64,000 bases of DNA. Source: Psettodes erumei. Lineage: Eukaryota; Chordata; Actinopteri; Pleuronectiformes; Psettodidae. The translations under genes were made by a program, and so were the position numbers. Numbering within the stretch: the stretch's first letter is position 1; each line of letters begins with the position of its first letter. A model generated the notes under the pieces. The model was not told where the DNA came from and did no database searches. It saw only the letters and a list, made by a program, of their open reading frames with translations. Location of the stretch: NCBI GenBank assembly GCA_016785225.1, contig JAFBJZ010000782.1:1240001-1304000 (forward strand). The letters run 5' to 3'. Of the stretch, positions 50,344 through 63,894 are shown in pieces.

Positions 50344-50725
50344 GTAAGTGCATGGACATTTTATTCTGTTACAGTGAACTTTTTTCTGAGGTTTCTAAAT
50401 GTCCCAGGCAGCTTTAATTCTACTGTAAGAAATGACACAAACAGCTTAGGCCGGGGGTTAAACTGGGTCAGGAAGATCCAGAAAGTCTGTTCTGGCACCT
50501 TCAATAACTGAGTAAATAAATCGGATTGGCAGTCTCATACATAATAATGTCAAGCAGGTTCCTTTTTCATGTGCTGCAGCCTGGCGTTCCTCCCTGCTGA
50601 TGCCATCGAGATACTCTCTCAACAAATCCAAAAGTAATGTCACCCCACAGCCCCCACACACACTTCACAGACATCCATTTTCCTGTTTTCGATGGATGAC
50701 CCATATCCCCTCTGATGGAGGCCCC

Positions 50726-50743
50726 CCACCACCACCACCACCA
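50726..50743. repeat. (CCA)6 trinucleotide repeat
   Basis: Six CCA units after a C-rich start. Seen directly. Confidence 0.9.
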
Positions 50744-52464
50744 CGGTGAAATTTCAAAATCAGCCCATCTACTTCATTTATCAGAAATAGTATGAGTGTG
50801 GTTTATAATTGTCTTTTTTCTACAATCACATACTTACTCCACGTATTTGACAGTTGTGCCAAAACAGAGAGTAAGATTAGCAAACACACACACGCGAGTG
50901 AAACCCCTGCACACGGATCATTGGCAATGGTCCTTTTAACTTAATTTTTGCAGAGGTACCTATGCCCCTTTTATCCAGACACACATAAAAAGCTTTACAT
51001 TATAAATTCATGAGCTCGTTATAAAGCTGTAGCTGTATCTCTGATTAGAAGACACTAGGGGAGCAGAACTGCTTGTTGACTAGCATGGAGAAAGAAACTT
51101 CAGGTGTAAAGAGGCTACTGCTTGCCAGAATTGACATGCCAGTGTTTCCACCTCCTGTTTGAGCCTGGTGTCATATCTATAGATGCCTAATGAATCCCAC
51201 CTCACCCCCTGGTTTCATGCAAGTTCAAACAAAAGTTACGCACATAAGTATGCTGTAGTGTCACGTATGGCGCACTAAAGAAAAGGCATACTTACATCTT
51301 TTAACTGTATGCATGCAACACAGACACACTGAAAGGTTTCAAACACTTTATTTGAACTGAATTTCTACTAATTTACACTATATCACCAAGAATCCACCTT
51401 ACCATGGCAATCTAATGACAGAAACAATTATGCATACATTCATATGCAAAAGACAAGGAAAAAAACAAACATAGGCAAACCACATGCCTTGATAAATTCT
51501 AATAAAGTAGTGCAGGTTTTGACGCTTTCATCCATTCCAGTTCACCCAAGGCCATCTGTGACGGCTCAGTAGGCTCTAATCCATTACCTGATAAATAGAT
51601 TTGAAAAATTAATTCCAAGCCAGACGTGGATTTGCAGCTTTTCTTCCTCTGCCATACATCTGCTTCTTACCCGCAGGCAGTGCTGGGGCATACCCATACA
51701 GCACACCGTCTTGACTCCAGAGAGTCAGCATTTATACATACGGATCAGAAGGGGGGCAAACAGAAAAAAAACAAAAAAAACAAGCTCACCATCTGCCACT
51801 TCAAGATTTCTACTTTTTATTTTTGTTAGCGTGTCATTAGTGCGTGTGAAGACTGCAAAGTGTTACAAATTAATAACTTCAACATGCTATAAGGCATAAC
51901 GAGAGACGAGAAGCTACCCCGCATGTCCCTAGAAGGCCTGTGTATCTATAACAGCACCTATTCCTCTACCTCCTCTGAACTGACATCATCATTACTGATG
52001 TTCAGGCCAACCCTGTTCCACATTGATTGTTATTGTTCCATGCTCTTTCACATTAGCAGGGAGTCTTTAACCTTTGACCTACATTGTCCTGACTCCGTTT
52101 TTCTGTCGTCACTTATGTCAGAGGGGACATAGAAGTAGAAGGCATGATTATTAACCTCTGTCGGTGAAAAACACAATTTTTTTGGTTGGTCTGACAAAGC
52201 CAGTACACTAATTGGATTTAATGTGAGTGCTGAAGAAAGGAAGGTCTTTTTATTTAAATGTGCTGCACTCCGCTCCTGTGGCTGGTTCTCGAGTGCAGTG
52301 AGAGAGAAAGCAGAGAGAAACTGACAGAAAGCAATAGCAGAATGAGTCTCCGTTTCCTGCAGCCTCAAAGCACTTTCCCTCTTAAATACTTTCCATATAA
52401 ACCACAGAATCCCCGCTGTCTCCTTCTCATTCATTTCCTGCAGAGAGCATAAATTTCTGTAGGA

Positions 52465-52472
52465 TGTAAATA
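52465..52472 (+). promoter_or_regulatory. Second Pumilio response element TGTAAATA
   Basis: A second exact TGTAAATA lies about 200 bases before the distal AATAAA at 52667, a typical place for functional Pumilio sites. A single octamer match is weak evidence alone; the pair within one putative UTR is more suggestive. Confidence 0.3.
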
Positions 52473-52666
52473 TGCGCTGCATTGTTCTTTTGGTAGTTGG
52501 TTTGTTGTTGATTTTTTTTTTCTCTTCTTTGGATTTTTGTTCTTTTTACTGTATTCAGACCTTAAGCATTTTTGTGGAGACCTGGTCCAAGCGCAAAAAT
52601 ATGGCTCTTCTTTGAGTATATTATTGTCAGAAAATGTTTTGTAAAAATTTTGATGATGATATCAGA

Positions 52667-52672
52667 AATAAA
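52667..52672 (+). terminator. Best candidate distal poly(A) signal AATAAA
   Basis: AATAAA follows a T-rich tail (about 52500-52550 and 52630-52650). It is followed 12-40 bases later by a GT-rich element (gggatttgtgatggcttg), the usual arrangement of cleavage signal and downstream element. It would define a 3' UTR of about 6.1 kb for the exon at 46270-46584. Confidence 0.4.
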
Positions 52673-53551
52673 CATCTAAAGATGGGATTTGTGATGGCTT
52701 GTTTATCTGAAAATCCCGTACTGCAACTTGCTCTACAGGGGAACTTCAGCACTGCTCAGCCTGTGAACACTGTTATAACACAGGTAACAGCATAATGTTG
52801 TCTTTAGTCTCTGGAGGATCCTTGTGGGAGTCTGGGAAAATAACTCACCAGGGTTATTTCAGGTCAGGCCTTAAGACCACAAATGTTAATGGAATGGCAT
52901 TATGGCAACTTGGAATGGCAACTTTTTGAAAGGCTAGTTACCACTGTGGTTTATGAGAATAACACTATCAGTTTGCACTATTGGAAATGTATGATGTGTT
53001 TTTGAAACTGTGCTTTAAAAATGCCAATTTATATACATGTTTTGTATAAATAACAATTACCACCTAATACCTTAAAATCTAACTTTAAAACCAAAATTTT
53101 CAGCATGTACAGTAAAAATGTATATAATGATGATGGATGATGATCATAAGATCTGACACCAGTTCATAATTGTGATGCATTAGGATTAAAATTTTGCAGA
53201 AATTGCACATCAGACCCCTCCTACACCATTACTGTGTAACAAGCTCAATTCTTGAAGACCATATTGGGGAATGAATTCCCTGAGACCGTCAGCAATACAA
53301 CAAAAGCTGCCATTAAGAATCAACAAAAATACTTATGTACATGATAACTAATTTCTCAACTTTTCTTTTTCTTTATTCACAGTGTACTTGGGACTACAAA
53401 TTGTCTATAGCCTTCCCTGCTACATCAGTTTTTACGTCATGAAAGGACAACATCAAATCCCTGAGTGCTCTTTAAGCTGCTTTTATGAGGTCTCTCCACT
53501 GGCTCCATTTGTTGACAGGGGGAGTTGGAGCCAGGCCCAGCATCCCCTTCT

Positions 53552-53563
53552 GCTGACGTCAGC
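53552..53563. promoter_or_regulatory. Perfect CRE palindrome GCTGACGTCAGC
   Basis: The central TGACGTCA (53554-53561) is the full CREB/ATF consensus, within a 12-base perfect palindrome. A full CRE with intact CpG is uncommon in CpG-poor non-promoter DNA. A locally GC-rich segment surrounds it. No promoter or first exon is evident nearby. Confidence 0.4.
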
Positions 53564-55590
53564 CATGGTTCAGGTTCACAGACAGAAACTAAACCAAAGT
53601 ACACTGGGGATGAAGGTTAGCATTCTTTATACATCATACTGTCACTAAGAAATTGCTCCATGCTATCACGAGCAGCACACCAGTCCCATGCATCCATTTT
53701 TATTCTCCTTGTGCAGGCATTTTCTCTCAGAGTAGCTCCTACTGGATAAGCCCCACCTTTTTTCAACTTGGCTACAAAACTACACATTACAACCTGTGAC
53801 CCTGCCAATAGCTACCACCAAACTGGTGCATGGTAAAAAGATTCCAATGCATCAAATACAGCAACAACATTTCAACTAGTACATTTTTGTGTCAGACAGT
53901 GACTGACGCAACCATCCTTTGAAAATGAGTACATCCACAATTTATGGAATCATGCTGTGAAAAGTTATGTATGGCTGCCCTTCATAAGGATTACATGGAT
54001 GAGACAACCAGATACAAGTAAAAATGATAATTGACTGATCATTCAAGCATTTGATATTTGATGATGAATTTTGAGTTGACAGCATACATTCCATGGTGAA
54101 TACAGAATCGTTTCCAAGTAATGCATGGGCCAGAATGAAACTGAATCAAGCTCAGTACAGGTAAAATGCCATATTTTGGTACTACCTGTCATAATTTGGC
54201 CTGAAAGCATTAATGGTAAATAAACTTGTCTTTTCAGCTGATTCTACAGTTGTTGCTGCACCCTATTGATGAAGTTATGATCTTATGATAATTCATAAGT
54301 TCAAATTCTGCTGGACTGCACTGTAACTGACAAGTTAAAGACATTTAAAACACTCATATAAACAAATTCAGAGTAACAGGTCTTATCTGGACATTTCACC
54401 ACTGCAGTACTGTAATCACATGGTCCAAAGAGAGGAACCAAAATCAAGCTCAGCATGCTTTCACAGCCTGTGGTTAGCCTGATGAGGGATTCCTCAAAAT
54501 AGCAACACAATCCACAAAGTGCAACACAAGAACAAGAAACACAGACCACAACATTAGACCCACTGTGATGTCTGATCGCATAGGGGCGATGCCCAAAAAA
54601 TGTTCAAGGAGATTGTTATTCTCTGCAGCTGGAGTTTCTGAGGAGTTCAACACAACATGCTGGTGTTTTTTAACCCTGGCAGCATGCTGAGACAGTGATT
54701 CAGGGTCATCAGTGGTCTGCAGACTAACATATCAACTGAACTGTAGTGCCTCTGCTGTTTAGTGCACTGTGGAGCGTGCATGAGCCTAAGAAACACAGCT
54801 TTTAAGTCAGAGAAGATTTTTTTCCCCACAGTTTAAGGTGGCCTATAGTATGTCAAACAGGTGCAGCATTCCAGCAGAGGAGATTTATTCCACACCATGG
54901 TGTAGCTGAACTTAGCTGCACAAAACATCAGCTCCATAAAAAAAGTTGTATTTTGTTCTATATTTTTTGGAATAGGAACCACCTGTTCAGGTTCAGACAT
55001 TAGTCTGGTATGGCTCTAAACACTACAATACTCATGAGTCCACCAAGGCCATGCCTCAAATGTAGACAGCAAGAGACACAAATCATAGCAGCAGTTAATT
55101 GCTAATGCTATTTTACCACTATTGGGAACAAAACAGCACATCATAATTGGTGAACTCTTCAAAACTTCAAAATTGACCCCAATATAAAACAGGAAGCAGA
55201 TAAGAAAACATGAACAAAAGCAGTTTAAAAGCAAGGTGATGTTTTTCATCAAGCTGCAGTGAAACAGAAGTGCACTCCACAGTGTGTCAGTGCAGCATGA
55301 CACAACCACTCAGTGTGGTTACAGGTGGAACAGAGCTCATGTCTGACTAAATCCAACCATACCTTGAGCAAAGGTATGGCACTTTCAACCAGAGCGGCAA
55401 TAACACAGTGCATTAAGTTACTCTTTGATATGCTTGAAATAGTGCCCTGATCTGAACAGAGAACTGGTTTAGTGCATAAAAACACTAAATATTGATACTA
55501 AATTTGTAGCATCCTACAGTCACATTCTTGCCACTGTGCCCCTCCTCCAATTGATGCACACTGACCAAAATACTGAACAGGTAGAGGCAA

Positions 55591-55601
55591 GGGGGGGGGG
55601 G
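55591..55601. repeat. G11 homopolymer within purine tract
   Basis: Eleven G followed by agaaaaaaag, all purine. Confidence 0.9.
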
Positions 55602-56339
55602 AGAAAAAAAGAAAACAGGGGCATGGGAGTTGGTGTCTATTTTACAAACTTTTGGGAGACAGCGTTGGCATAAAACATTCAAATAAAACTCAACAAATGC
55701 AGCTGATTCACTCTTAGTGAGCCAAACACCCTCAGCAAAGGAATACAGTCAGTGTCACGGAGACGGGAGATCTGTTTGTTTCAGCCTGCTGTCAATTCAG
55801 ATGCACTCATCATGCCGTCAACGCCTCAGAGTAACACGACAGGCCCCAGCTCACAGTCCAACTCGCAGCAGTTTTCAGAACATGCGGTCTTGCTATCTTT
55901 TACTTTTCTCCTCCACTGATCACACACCCTCTGGAGTAATGTCAATACAAAAAGGTCAAAAAAATTATCCAGTTTTTATTCATCAACAAGTAACCATCAT
56001 TTAGATGACACTGCAAATGGATGTTGCAAATGACATAGATAATGCAAACCTGCAGATCGAGAACATACCGTAATTGGTATAGGAAAAAAAAACAACAACG
56101 TCATCTCTGCAGCACAAATGTAAGGTGAACTATCAACATTTACCCTTTTTTGCACATAACCAAATCATACATTTCAAACAGACATAAGATAAAGTACACT
56201 AAAAATGCTGTGACCTGCATCATAACAAAATACACTACACTGCTATGCTTTGGAAAGTCATCAGCTTTTCCTCCGCAAAGGTACACCTTATCTGAAATGT
56301 TAAAAAAGGTCTGACATGGCTCAGAGGTCAGCTTCTTTC

Positions 56340-56850
56340 AGCTGATTGCACACTGCCAACCTCATCTTAGTCTGTGTGAAAAAAAGCCTGTGGCTGGGGT
56401 TGATTGGCCAGGTCAGGTGGCTTGGTAAGTATGCAGTGTCTGATTCTCAGTGACCTTTAAAGCTGTGTGATGGTGATGTGGGGCTGAAAATTCTCTCCTG
56501 GAAACGAGTGCAATACCATGTTTCTGAGACACTCTGAGGTTGTTTCTCACTGTTTCTCACTGCAACTGCAACTCTCTGTCTGTCTTTCTTTTTCTTCCTG
56601 TCAGCCAGGCAGAGATTTCTATGGCACTGTTAACCCTACATCCACTGCACGTAATGGAGCTCCTCAGGGATGTAAATGCTTTGTCCTCACACACAGCCTA
56701 CACAGGCTTTCTGCTGGCTCCTGCCACAGTCTGGATTCAGCTTAAAAAAATTTCATCAACTGCCCTCTATAGAAAGCCAAAGAGAGCCCTTTCCCCATTC
56801 CCTTTGGCACTTGCTTTTTACACGCTGTACTGTGTCTTCCCCTTGACCTG
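56340..56850 (+). other. Possible two-exon transcript fragment (unconfirmed)
   Basis: First, a ttctttcag ending at 56340 precedes an open stretch to a strong donor GCTTG|GTAAGT at about 56425. Second, about 180 bases downstream, a very good acceptor (ctttctttttcttcctgtcag, ending near 56604) leads into sequence open in two frames. One frame reads PGRDFYGTVNPTSTARNG and stops after 47 codons. The other joins in frame with the first island and runs to 56851. Neither peptide is recognised. The splice signals are better than average for this window, but there is no promoter or homology. Confidence 0.2.
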
Positions 56851-56859
56851 AAATGAGCA

Positions 56860-59800
56860 ATCAACATTTAAAAATAGACTTTTGCTTTGTTTGCTCTCTT
56901 GTGGCTTTGTGCTTGCATGCGGTTTCTCAAAATAAGTGACTTTACTTTTAGGTGTTTCAAGGAATCAATTGTTTTAAAGAGTTGAATATAATATAAAAAC
57001 ACTGATTAGTATATTAGATTAAGTGCAAAACATGTTTCAAATGTGGACAACAGCTCCAAAAAATAAAAATAAAAATACCTTAAGTTTTTTTTTTTTAATA
57101 TTTTGTCATTGAAACTTTCTTTTAAGAGAAACACACACAGAAAATGGCAACAGCTGACAGTTGGATGTCAGTAGGGAAGCTTTAACCCTGGGTTTTCCTC
57201 CACAACAACCTACTATTAAAGGATTCATTTGAGGGAAAGTCCGACCCACGTGTGACAGGAGAAGAGAAAAGCCCGGCTGCTGGGCCCCAGACACAGACAT
57301 ATTGGAAGATGCACATACAAGGTCACCAAGGTTTCCTGGACAAAATCTTAAAGCGGACAGATGTGTATTTCTACCAGAAAGCTGGAGCAACGGAGTGGAA
57401 TAGAAAGCTTGTGCGCCAAGCATCCTCCCTGAAGGGAGGGCAATGAGCTTAAGCATAATCAGCAGCCTTCCCTCTGCGCTACAGTATCACATAATAAGAG
57501 AGAAGACAGTTTGCAAACTCTGGCAAAGACAGTGTTGGCACCGTACACACTTTACACATGAATAAAGCATGCAGAGGGTGTGTGCAGGTGAGAGTTCACA
57601 ATCTCCATGTCAACAGGGAGTTTGATAGCTTGGCTTCAAAAAATGCCATGAAATGAGTATGATTCACTGATGTGGAAATAGTTCTCTGTGTTTGAAGAGT
57701 AAGAAAACAGCAACCCCCAAAACAATGAGAGTCACTCTTGGTTGATATCTATTTCACTCAATACTTTGGGCAAGCTGTAACATGAGAAATTGAAATAAAA
57801 ACCCTCACTGCTTCTTAACATATTGTGAGAAAAGGTGTTCATTACTTTGAACATGTGTTGGTATGAGGTTTGTCCAAATTGCATTAAGAAACTAAGTTCT
57901 CATCACCTGTTCCATTAACTCATGGCTCTTCAAGAGTGAAAAAACATTGTGGGAAACATACTCCAAATTAAAAAAAGCAGTAAATAGGAAAGCACAAAAA
58001 ATAGGGAAAACATGTCTTATAAGAATTGCTCCACTAGACATGTTTCAGGATAGTGGAGGTAGTGATGAGCGCCATTTGGATAAACAGCAACTTTATACAG
58101 ATAAATCCATATGTACCTAATATAACCAAATCCTTCATTTTATGTTTCCTTAGGTTATCTATTATACATATTCTTGCAGAAAGAGAACTATATTTAGAAT
58201 CTCCAAACATGCCATAATATATACTAAATCAATTTGCAATGTATCTATGAAGATTCTGAGTCACCCAGGTCATTGTCAAGGTTGAAAGAGTTCCATAAGG
58301 TAACTGGATTTGAGTTTTCTCAAGTCCATGGTTGCTGGCTTTTTTTTTATTGCATGTATAAGGGGTGCACTGTTATTGTTTGTGTCATTGCACTGTGTTG
58401 CTGTGGGACCCTGATTCCATGGATTGACTTGCTTAAGGACACTTAATTTGGTGGTCACATAGGATGATGAAGCTATACACTGTATATCATATGGGAAACC
58501 TGCATATATTTACACTAATATCTTCTATTAATCTATCACCATGAAGTAAACAACAGAAATGGTATTTGGTACTTGGCCATCCTTTGCTGAGAGCATTACT
58601 GCTGGATAATGACACTGTTCCCTTCTGGATGCTCCTTGTTGCTTTGAATACAGAATTTGATTAAAAAAGTACTCCACCGATTTAGCACTGCACCATCTCA
58701 ATAACAGTGGCAGCTTCACAATGGAATGTAAAAAAAGGACCAGAATCAAAACAATTCAACACATTAATCCACCTTGTCTCAGTTTTCAGCACCACATTTT
58801 CAACTTGCCGAGACTTAACCCCCCGAAGTGATAGAATTGGTGTGTCCAATTGGTACTATTGGCATTAAACTAATTGAGTTCCTTCTGAAATATAGTTTAG
58901 TCACTCACCATGTGTCCACATCACATGCATTTATTCTTTAAGAGTTTAGTGTATTCAGACAGACTGTGATAGTTAAAGGTCAAGGAAGAGGACAGCTGAG
59001 AGGAGGAAGGAAGAAATTAGAGAACAAATGGCAAGAGCAGTCCTAGTCATTAGAATTGGTTGAGTGCCCAGATCATGAGCATACTGGTTCTGTGAGTGTG
59101 TGTTGTTGTTTATCTCTTGTCTCCAAAAAAGCACTTTGAAATCAATATGTTTGTTACATGTTGTCTTTTGGGTACTTGACTTGTATTACAGATAATAAAA
59201 ATGATAAATGTTGGAGGCACAGAAGAGGAGAGGGGAAGAAAGGCGAGGGGCGGACATAATCCGTTCTTGATAGACTTCGATGTGGCTTTTGATAAATGTA
59301 TGACCTTGGTATCAAACAAAATTTTCTGAGGCCCCCAAAGAGGGGTGAATATTCTAAAGCTACAATTCTTCACAGTGGAAATTTGATTAGAGACCTGTCT
59401 AGAGCTTGTATTCAGATTTGAGTTTCATCCTTGGCATTTAGTGTCTGTTTAACTACAGCATGCTAGGTTGGCTCTTCTTTGAACTACACTGGCCAGACTT
59501 ATAAGTCTTTTTAAAAGGGACTATATGCAAGTCTTCTCTGTTGCTGGTAGCAGATGGTGGTAATGGTCGTTTGCCAAGAGCATCAGCCATCACTGAGTTT
59601 AAAAGACAGGAAGGTATAATGCAGCCTCCCCTGCTCCTATTGCTTTCCAGTCCCACAAGGAATATTTTGTGAATGAGCACTAATTATTCCATAAATATTG
59701 TAATGGGTGGACTACTCCCTCCTTCTTTGGAGTTGCTGCCTGATATGAATCCAAGTAGCTTGGGGTCTTGTTCATGACTTGTTTATGACTAAATGAAGTT

Positions 59801-62690
59801 TTGAGAATTGAAGGAGTTTCAAGTGTTGGGTTGAAGAAAGACCTGAGCTGGACGGCAAAGTTTTTGCTTTACCAGTGGTCTATATTCATCATGGCTTCTA
59901 CTTAGTTCTTCAAGTCATTCAAACAAGTATCAAATGGAAAAACAAACAACTGACATCTCATATTTAAATATGATATTTTTGTGACCCATCTATCCACCCC
60001 AGGATCCTTTTACAGGTTTGATAGCATCACCAATCTTTCTCCTTTGTTCTGTTATTACTACAATGACTCGAAGGCTTTGTCTCTTCATCATAAACAATTA
60101 CAGGACCATTTCTGGCATTTTTCTTGAAATGGCAATCTTGTTTTACGAGCATTAGAATGCCTCATTACCAGTACCCAAGTGTAAGGGTTAGCTATAATAT
60201 CTGCCTCATTCTCTTGTGTTTCATGCACATTTGTGCCAGAATGGTTTCAAAAACCCCACTGATCTGTGTAAACACAAATTGGGCTGTGCCACTCATGAAC
60301 AAGATTCATCACTAAAATGAACACATATGCACAACTACAAAATAATGGGGTTGTGACTGACTGAAAATGGCATTAGATGCCTTTTTGCTTCACCTCGAGC
60401 CCAGCATTTTTATTTTTGTCATTCCTGAAGGAATAATGTGTTGTAACCCTACGTGAGCAATTCAGAAACATAATGTGATATATACTGAATATTGAATAGC
60501 AGCAAAACACCTCACAAAATACAACAAAGCCTTATTTATTGTATGTTTTATTTCTACCAGAGACACTATCACACAATCTTATTTTTCTCAAAGGGGCAGT
60601 TAAGATAGACGTGTTGGGTAAAAGCCAAACATGAAGATGAATGAATGAATCGCACAGCGGTTTCAAATAGCAATCAAGCTGAAACACCGAGCTCCAACAC
60701 AGTGAATGAGTCTGGTAATGAACACGCACAATGCACAAATCTTTTCACACTCATTTGCCTTTGTACATGTAGTCAAATCCAAAGTCGTGTTCTGCAATTC
60801 TGAGGGTCAATCTAATTTGACTGGCGATTTACATTTTCATCCATGCCTGTTTTTTTTCCTGTGTCAAGAGAAGATGGGTTTACAAAATTGCATTTAGTCA
60901 GGGTAATGACAGGTATCTTGCTCTCAGCCACCAGCCAAATTGTGCAGTGCAGAGCTAAAACAGGCCAATAATTTATCTGCATAATGGACAAAATTTATCA
61001 AAGCCCATTGGTCTCTGCAGGAAAGGGACTCTGCTGGTGGGGGTCTGGTTGCCGGATGGGAGGACATCATCAAAGAATACCACGAGGGAGTTGTACGGCC
61101 ATTGAGCTTTCAACTCAAGAATTGTCATATGCATTCATTCCAAAGACAACACTCAGCTTTGTACTAAGATTGTATACAGTGAAGGGAGTGGTGCATTTAC
61201 ACGTCCTTTATTTATGGTTTAGCTTTCCCTTTAATTGAACTCATGTCACTGGGTGTTTTGAAGCTGTTGGATTCTTCTTTTTTCCCCTCTAGTATTTTGG
61301 CATGAACAGCAAGCAAAACTGATCAGATTTCATTGAAGTTGACACACTCAGGATCCATTGTCGAGAAACATTTCATTGACATATGACTGAAAATTAAATG
61401 CAGAAAGTCAAAGCTAAAGCAATATAGTGCATCTGATCTCTCTTTTCAGGCTCCAGACAGCAGTCTCATTTGTGGTCATCTCCAAGGGCACAAAAGAATT
61501 TAAATACCCTATCGTCCTAAATCTGTCTTTGCCAACAAATCTCCGCATTGCTCTTCTCTCTTCTTTCTAGCCATCAAAAAACTCTGTTCTTTGTGAACGT
61601 ATGAGCACAATGCAGGAAATAGATCTTAACTTCAGTTGAAAAACATGCAGAAAAAGTTTGCCTTTGAAAGTTTGCAGCATGTTATTTTTGGTAAAGCCCT
61701 TGTTTGCATCAAGGCTGCTAACTTCTGAAGAATTGAATCATGCCCCCAGAGAGTAACAAGTAGAATTCAGCTCTCATCACTGCAACATTTAAAGAGTTAC
61801 AAAGCTCAGACTGAACACCGTTATCAAACAGAGAGAAGAGTTTTTTTGTACAATCTGACTCACCGAAAGCTCAGATCTGTGACATCTTTAAAAATACATG
61901 CAAGCATGGATGTTTTCAGAAGTCAGGGCAAATAATATCAAGATGTATCAAGCTCCCAAGAGAGACTAAATTGATTAATAGTCTTTGTCATGGCCGTTGT
62001 GAGCTGCACAGATGGCAAATGTATTAAGCTTTCCAATTACTATAACTGCACGGCGTACTGTATAGAGCTCACAGAGGAAGCAGGCAGCACACCTCTATCT
62101 GTATCACTGATTTTACTGACGCTATAACAATGACTAATACTTGAACCCAGTAATAACAAACAATGGATGCAGATCCATAATACCCTGTCTGGATGCATAA
62201 GCAACAAAATGAAAAACAAAACAAACACCTTATATTGAATGCTCTGCTGGTGGCATAACCAACTGTTCTGTAATTCTCTTGATTTCTATTATTATGAACT
62301 CACCTGCTGTCCCTGATGTGTTAGTCTGTTTGAAGTTATCCACTTAATACTACAGTGGTATTTCTTCAACATGCTGGCAACATATCAAGCCTTTACTGTA
62401 TTTCATCAAATAGACAAGAACAAAAGAATCATCTTACAGTAATAAATTAATGAGTTTGACAGTCTCAGATATTAAAGTATTAGTGAGTGATACATCAAGT
62501 TCGGTAACTAAAGTGCTATAAACCCTCTGAAAACAGACTGTGATATCTTTTGTGTCTCTGAAAAGAGCTTTACACAGTGTGGAAATATTACCCCAATGAT
62601 GTCATCAGACTTGAGAACTTGAGTCTGTGAACTTAGGTTCCCACACATCCAGTGCACTTACCTCAATTAAAATGTGTTTACACCGAATAA
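56860..62690. other. Non-coding DNA
   Basis: Only short frames occur. The block near 58245-58335 (gagtcacccaggtcattg followed by actggatttgagtt) has the feel of an interspersed repeat fragment but could not be assigned. Confidence 0.55.
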
Positions 62691-62699
62691 ATTATATCT

Positions 62700-62950
62700 T
62701 CAACACAGCATAACATGATTTGTTTGCTTTAATTATTCCATTATTGTCCTCCTCAACAGCTCCTGAATACACGTTTGTTTTTCATAGTCATTTGACTGTA
62801 ATTATGTGGTTGATCCTCATTATTTGTTCTTTATATGAAAATTAAATAACGCCAACAATGGATCTCAGTTAATTGAGCCATGTGGTGTATGCATCGAGGG
62901 AAAAGACTATTAACCAGGTGTGTCTGGGCATAAAGTTTGAACGATGTGGG
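62700..62950. promoter_or_regulatory. Candidate conserved regulatory block
   Basis: The block is repeat-free and AT-rich, with TTTAATTATTCC, GTAATTATG and CAGTTAATTGAG cores suited to homeodomain factors. The call rests on composition and motif density alone. Confidence 0.2.
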
Positions 62951-63587
62951 AATCTATCAAGCAGGGGAAAAAAAAACACGCTAGTGAATTCCTAATGCAA
63001 GATGTAGTATCCAGTATATTCCTGAATTTCTCATGTGCTGCTGTTTTTACTCACACTCCACTTTCACAGTTTTTTTTTTTAGATCAAAATATGTCTCTTA
63101 CAACTAAATAGCAATCGCAAATACATTTTGCAGGAAACATAATTGTGACCAGATAGTTTTCTTGCTTACTTTTAGTATTTGGCAACTTGCAAATACACCG
63201 ATACTAAACATACTGAATCAGTAAGATGTTCACAAACAGGGAATTTGTTTTCTACCAGTATATCTGATCTGGCAGTACAATATTAATTTACCTCCTGAGC
63301 CACATGTCAGCAAGTTCTGTTTCTTTTTTCCCCCTAGAATTAAGAGAGCTACTCTCAGAGAACTATGTTGAGAGTGACATTTGTCTAACCACATCATATT
63401 ATATGTTCAAGCTATCCTGAGACAAGATGCATGAAATTGTGGCCCTGCAGTAGTGGCAGGGAAAGTGATTTGAAATATTTGACAGCGTGAAAATTAGCTC
63501 AGGACCAAAATAAAGAGCTGCACTTGAAGAAGTGCTGGTGCAAGTAGCTCCGTGAAACCCATGCCAGGTTGTCTTGGACATTGCAGG

Positions 63588-63645
63588 GAAGAGAAAAAGC
63601 AGAGGACAAAGAAAAGAGAAGAGGAAAGAGGAGGATTAGTGGGAG
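63588..63645. repeat. Purine-rich GA tract
   Basis: It is composed almost entirely of A and G (gaagag, gaaaag and gaggaa words). Confidence 0.8.
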
Positions 63646-63894
63646 AATGAGGCTGACAAGCCTGAGACAGACAAACAAACAGCTCAACAGATTGACCGGG
63701 GATGGAGGGGCAGATGAAACCTTACTGACTGAAAGAGCTACTCAGCCAAAATTTGTAATTTTGCCATGACACAGGGGAAACAGTTGTTTTCAAAGTTGAT
63801 AACCTGTAGTAAGTGCCTTATTCCAGTACTGGTATATCTCCCTCATAAGTGATGGAGAAAAAGAGAAAAGAGACCACCAGCAGGTAAAAGATGA

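Larger units (their letters stand above)
46585..52690 (+). other. Probable long 3' untranslated region of the gene ending at 46584
   Basis: There is no convincing coding frame after the stop at 46584. The 47850-49600 part is richer in GC than typical intron DNA here and carries dispersed T-rich and mixed-composition blocks resembling vertebrate 3' UTRs. Three AATAAA hexamers occur on the plus strand (47005, 49740, 52667). The last has the best context, with a GT-rich stretch just downstream (about 52685-52710). Two TGTAAATA Pumilio-type elements fall inside. The extent is inferred: the message could end at any of the three signals, and an acceptor-like tttttccag at 46820-46828 leaves open other 3' structures. 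Confidence 0.4.
52700..56300. other. Non-coding DNA, intergenic by inference
   Basis: No supported exon. It contains a CRE palindrome at 53552-53563 and a G11 run at 55591-55601. Confidence 0.5.
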
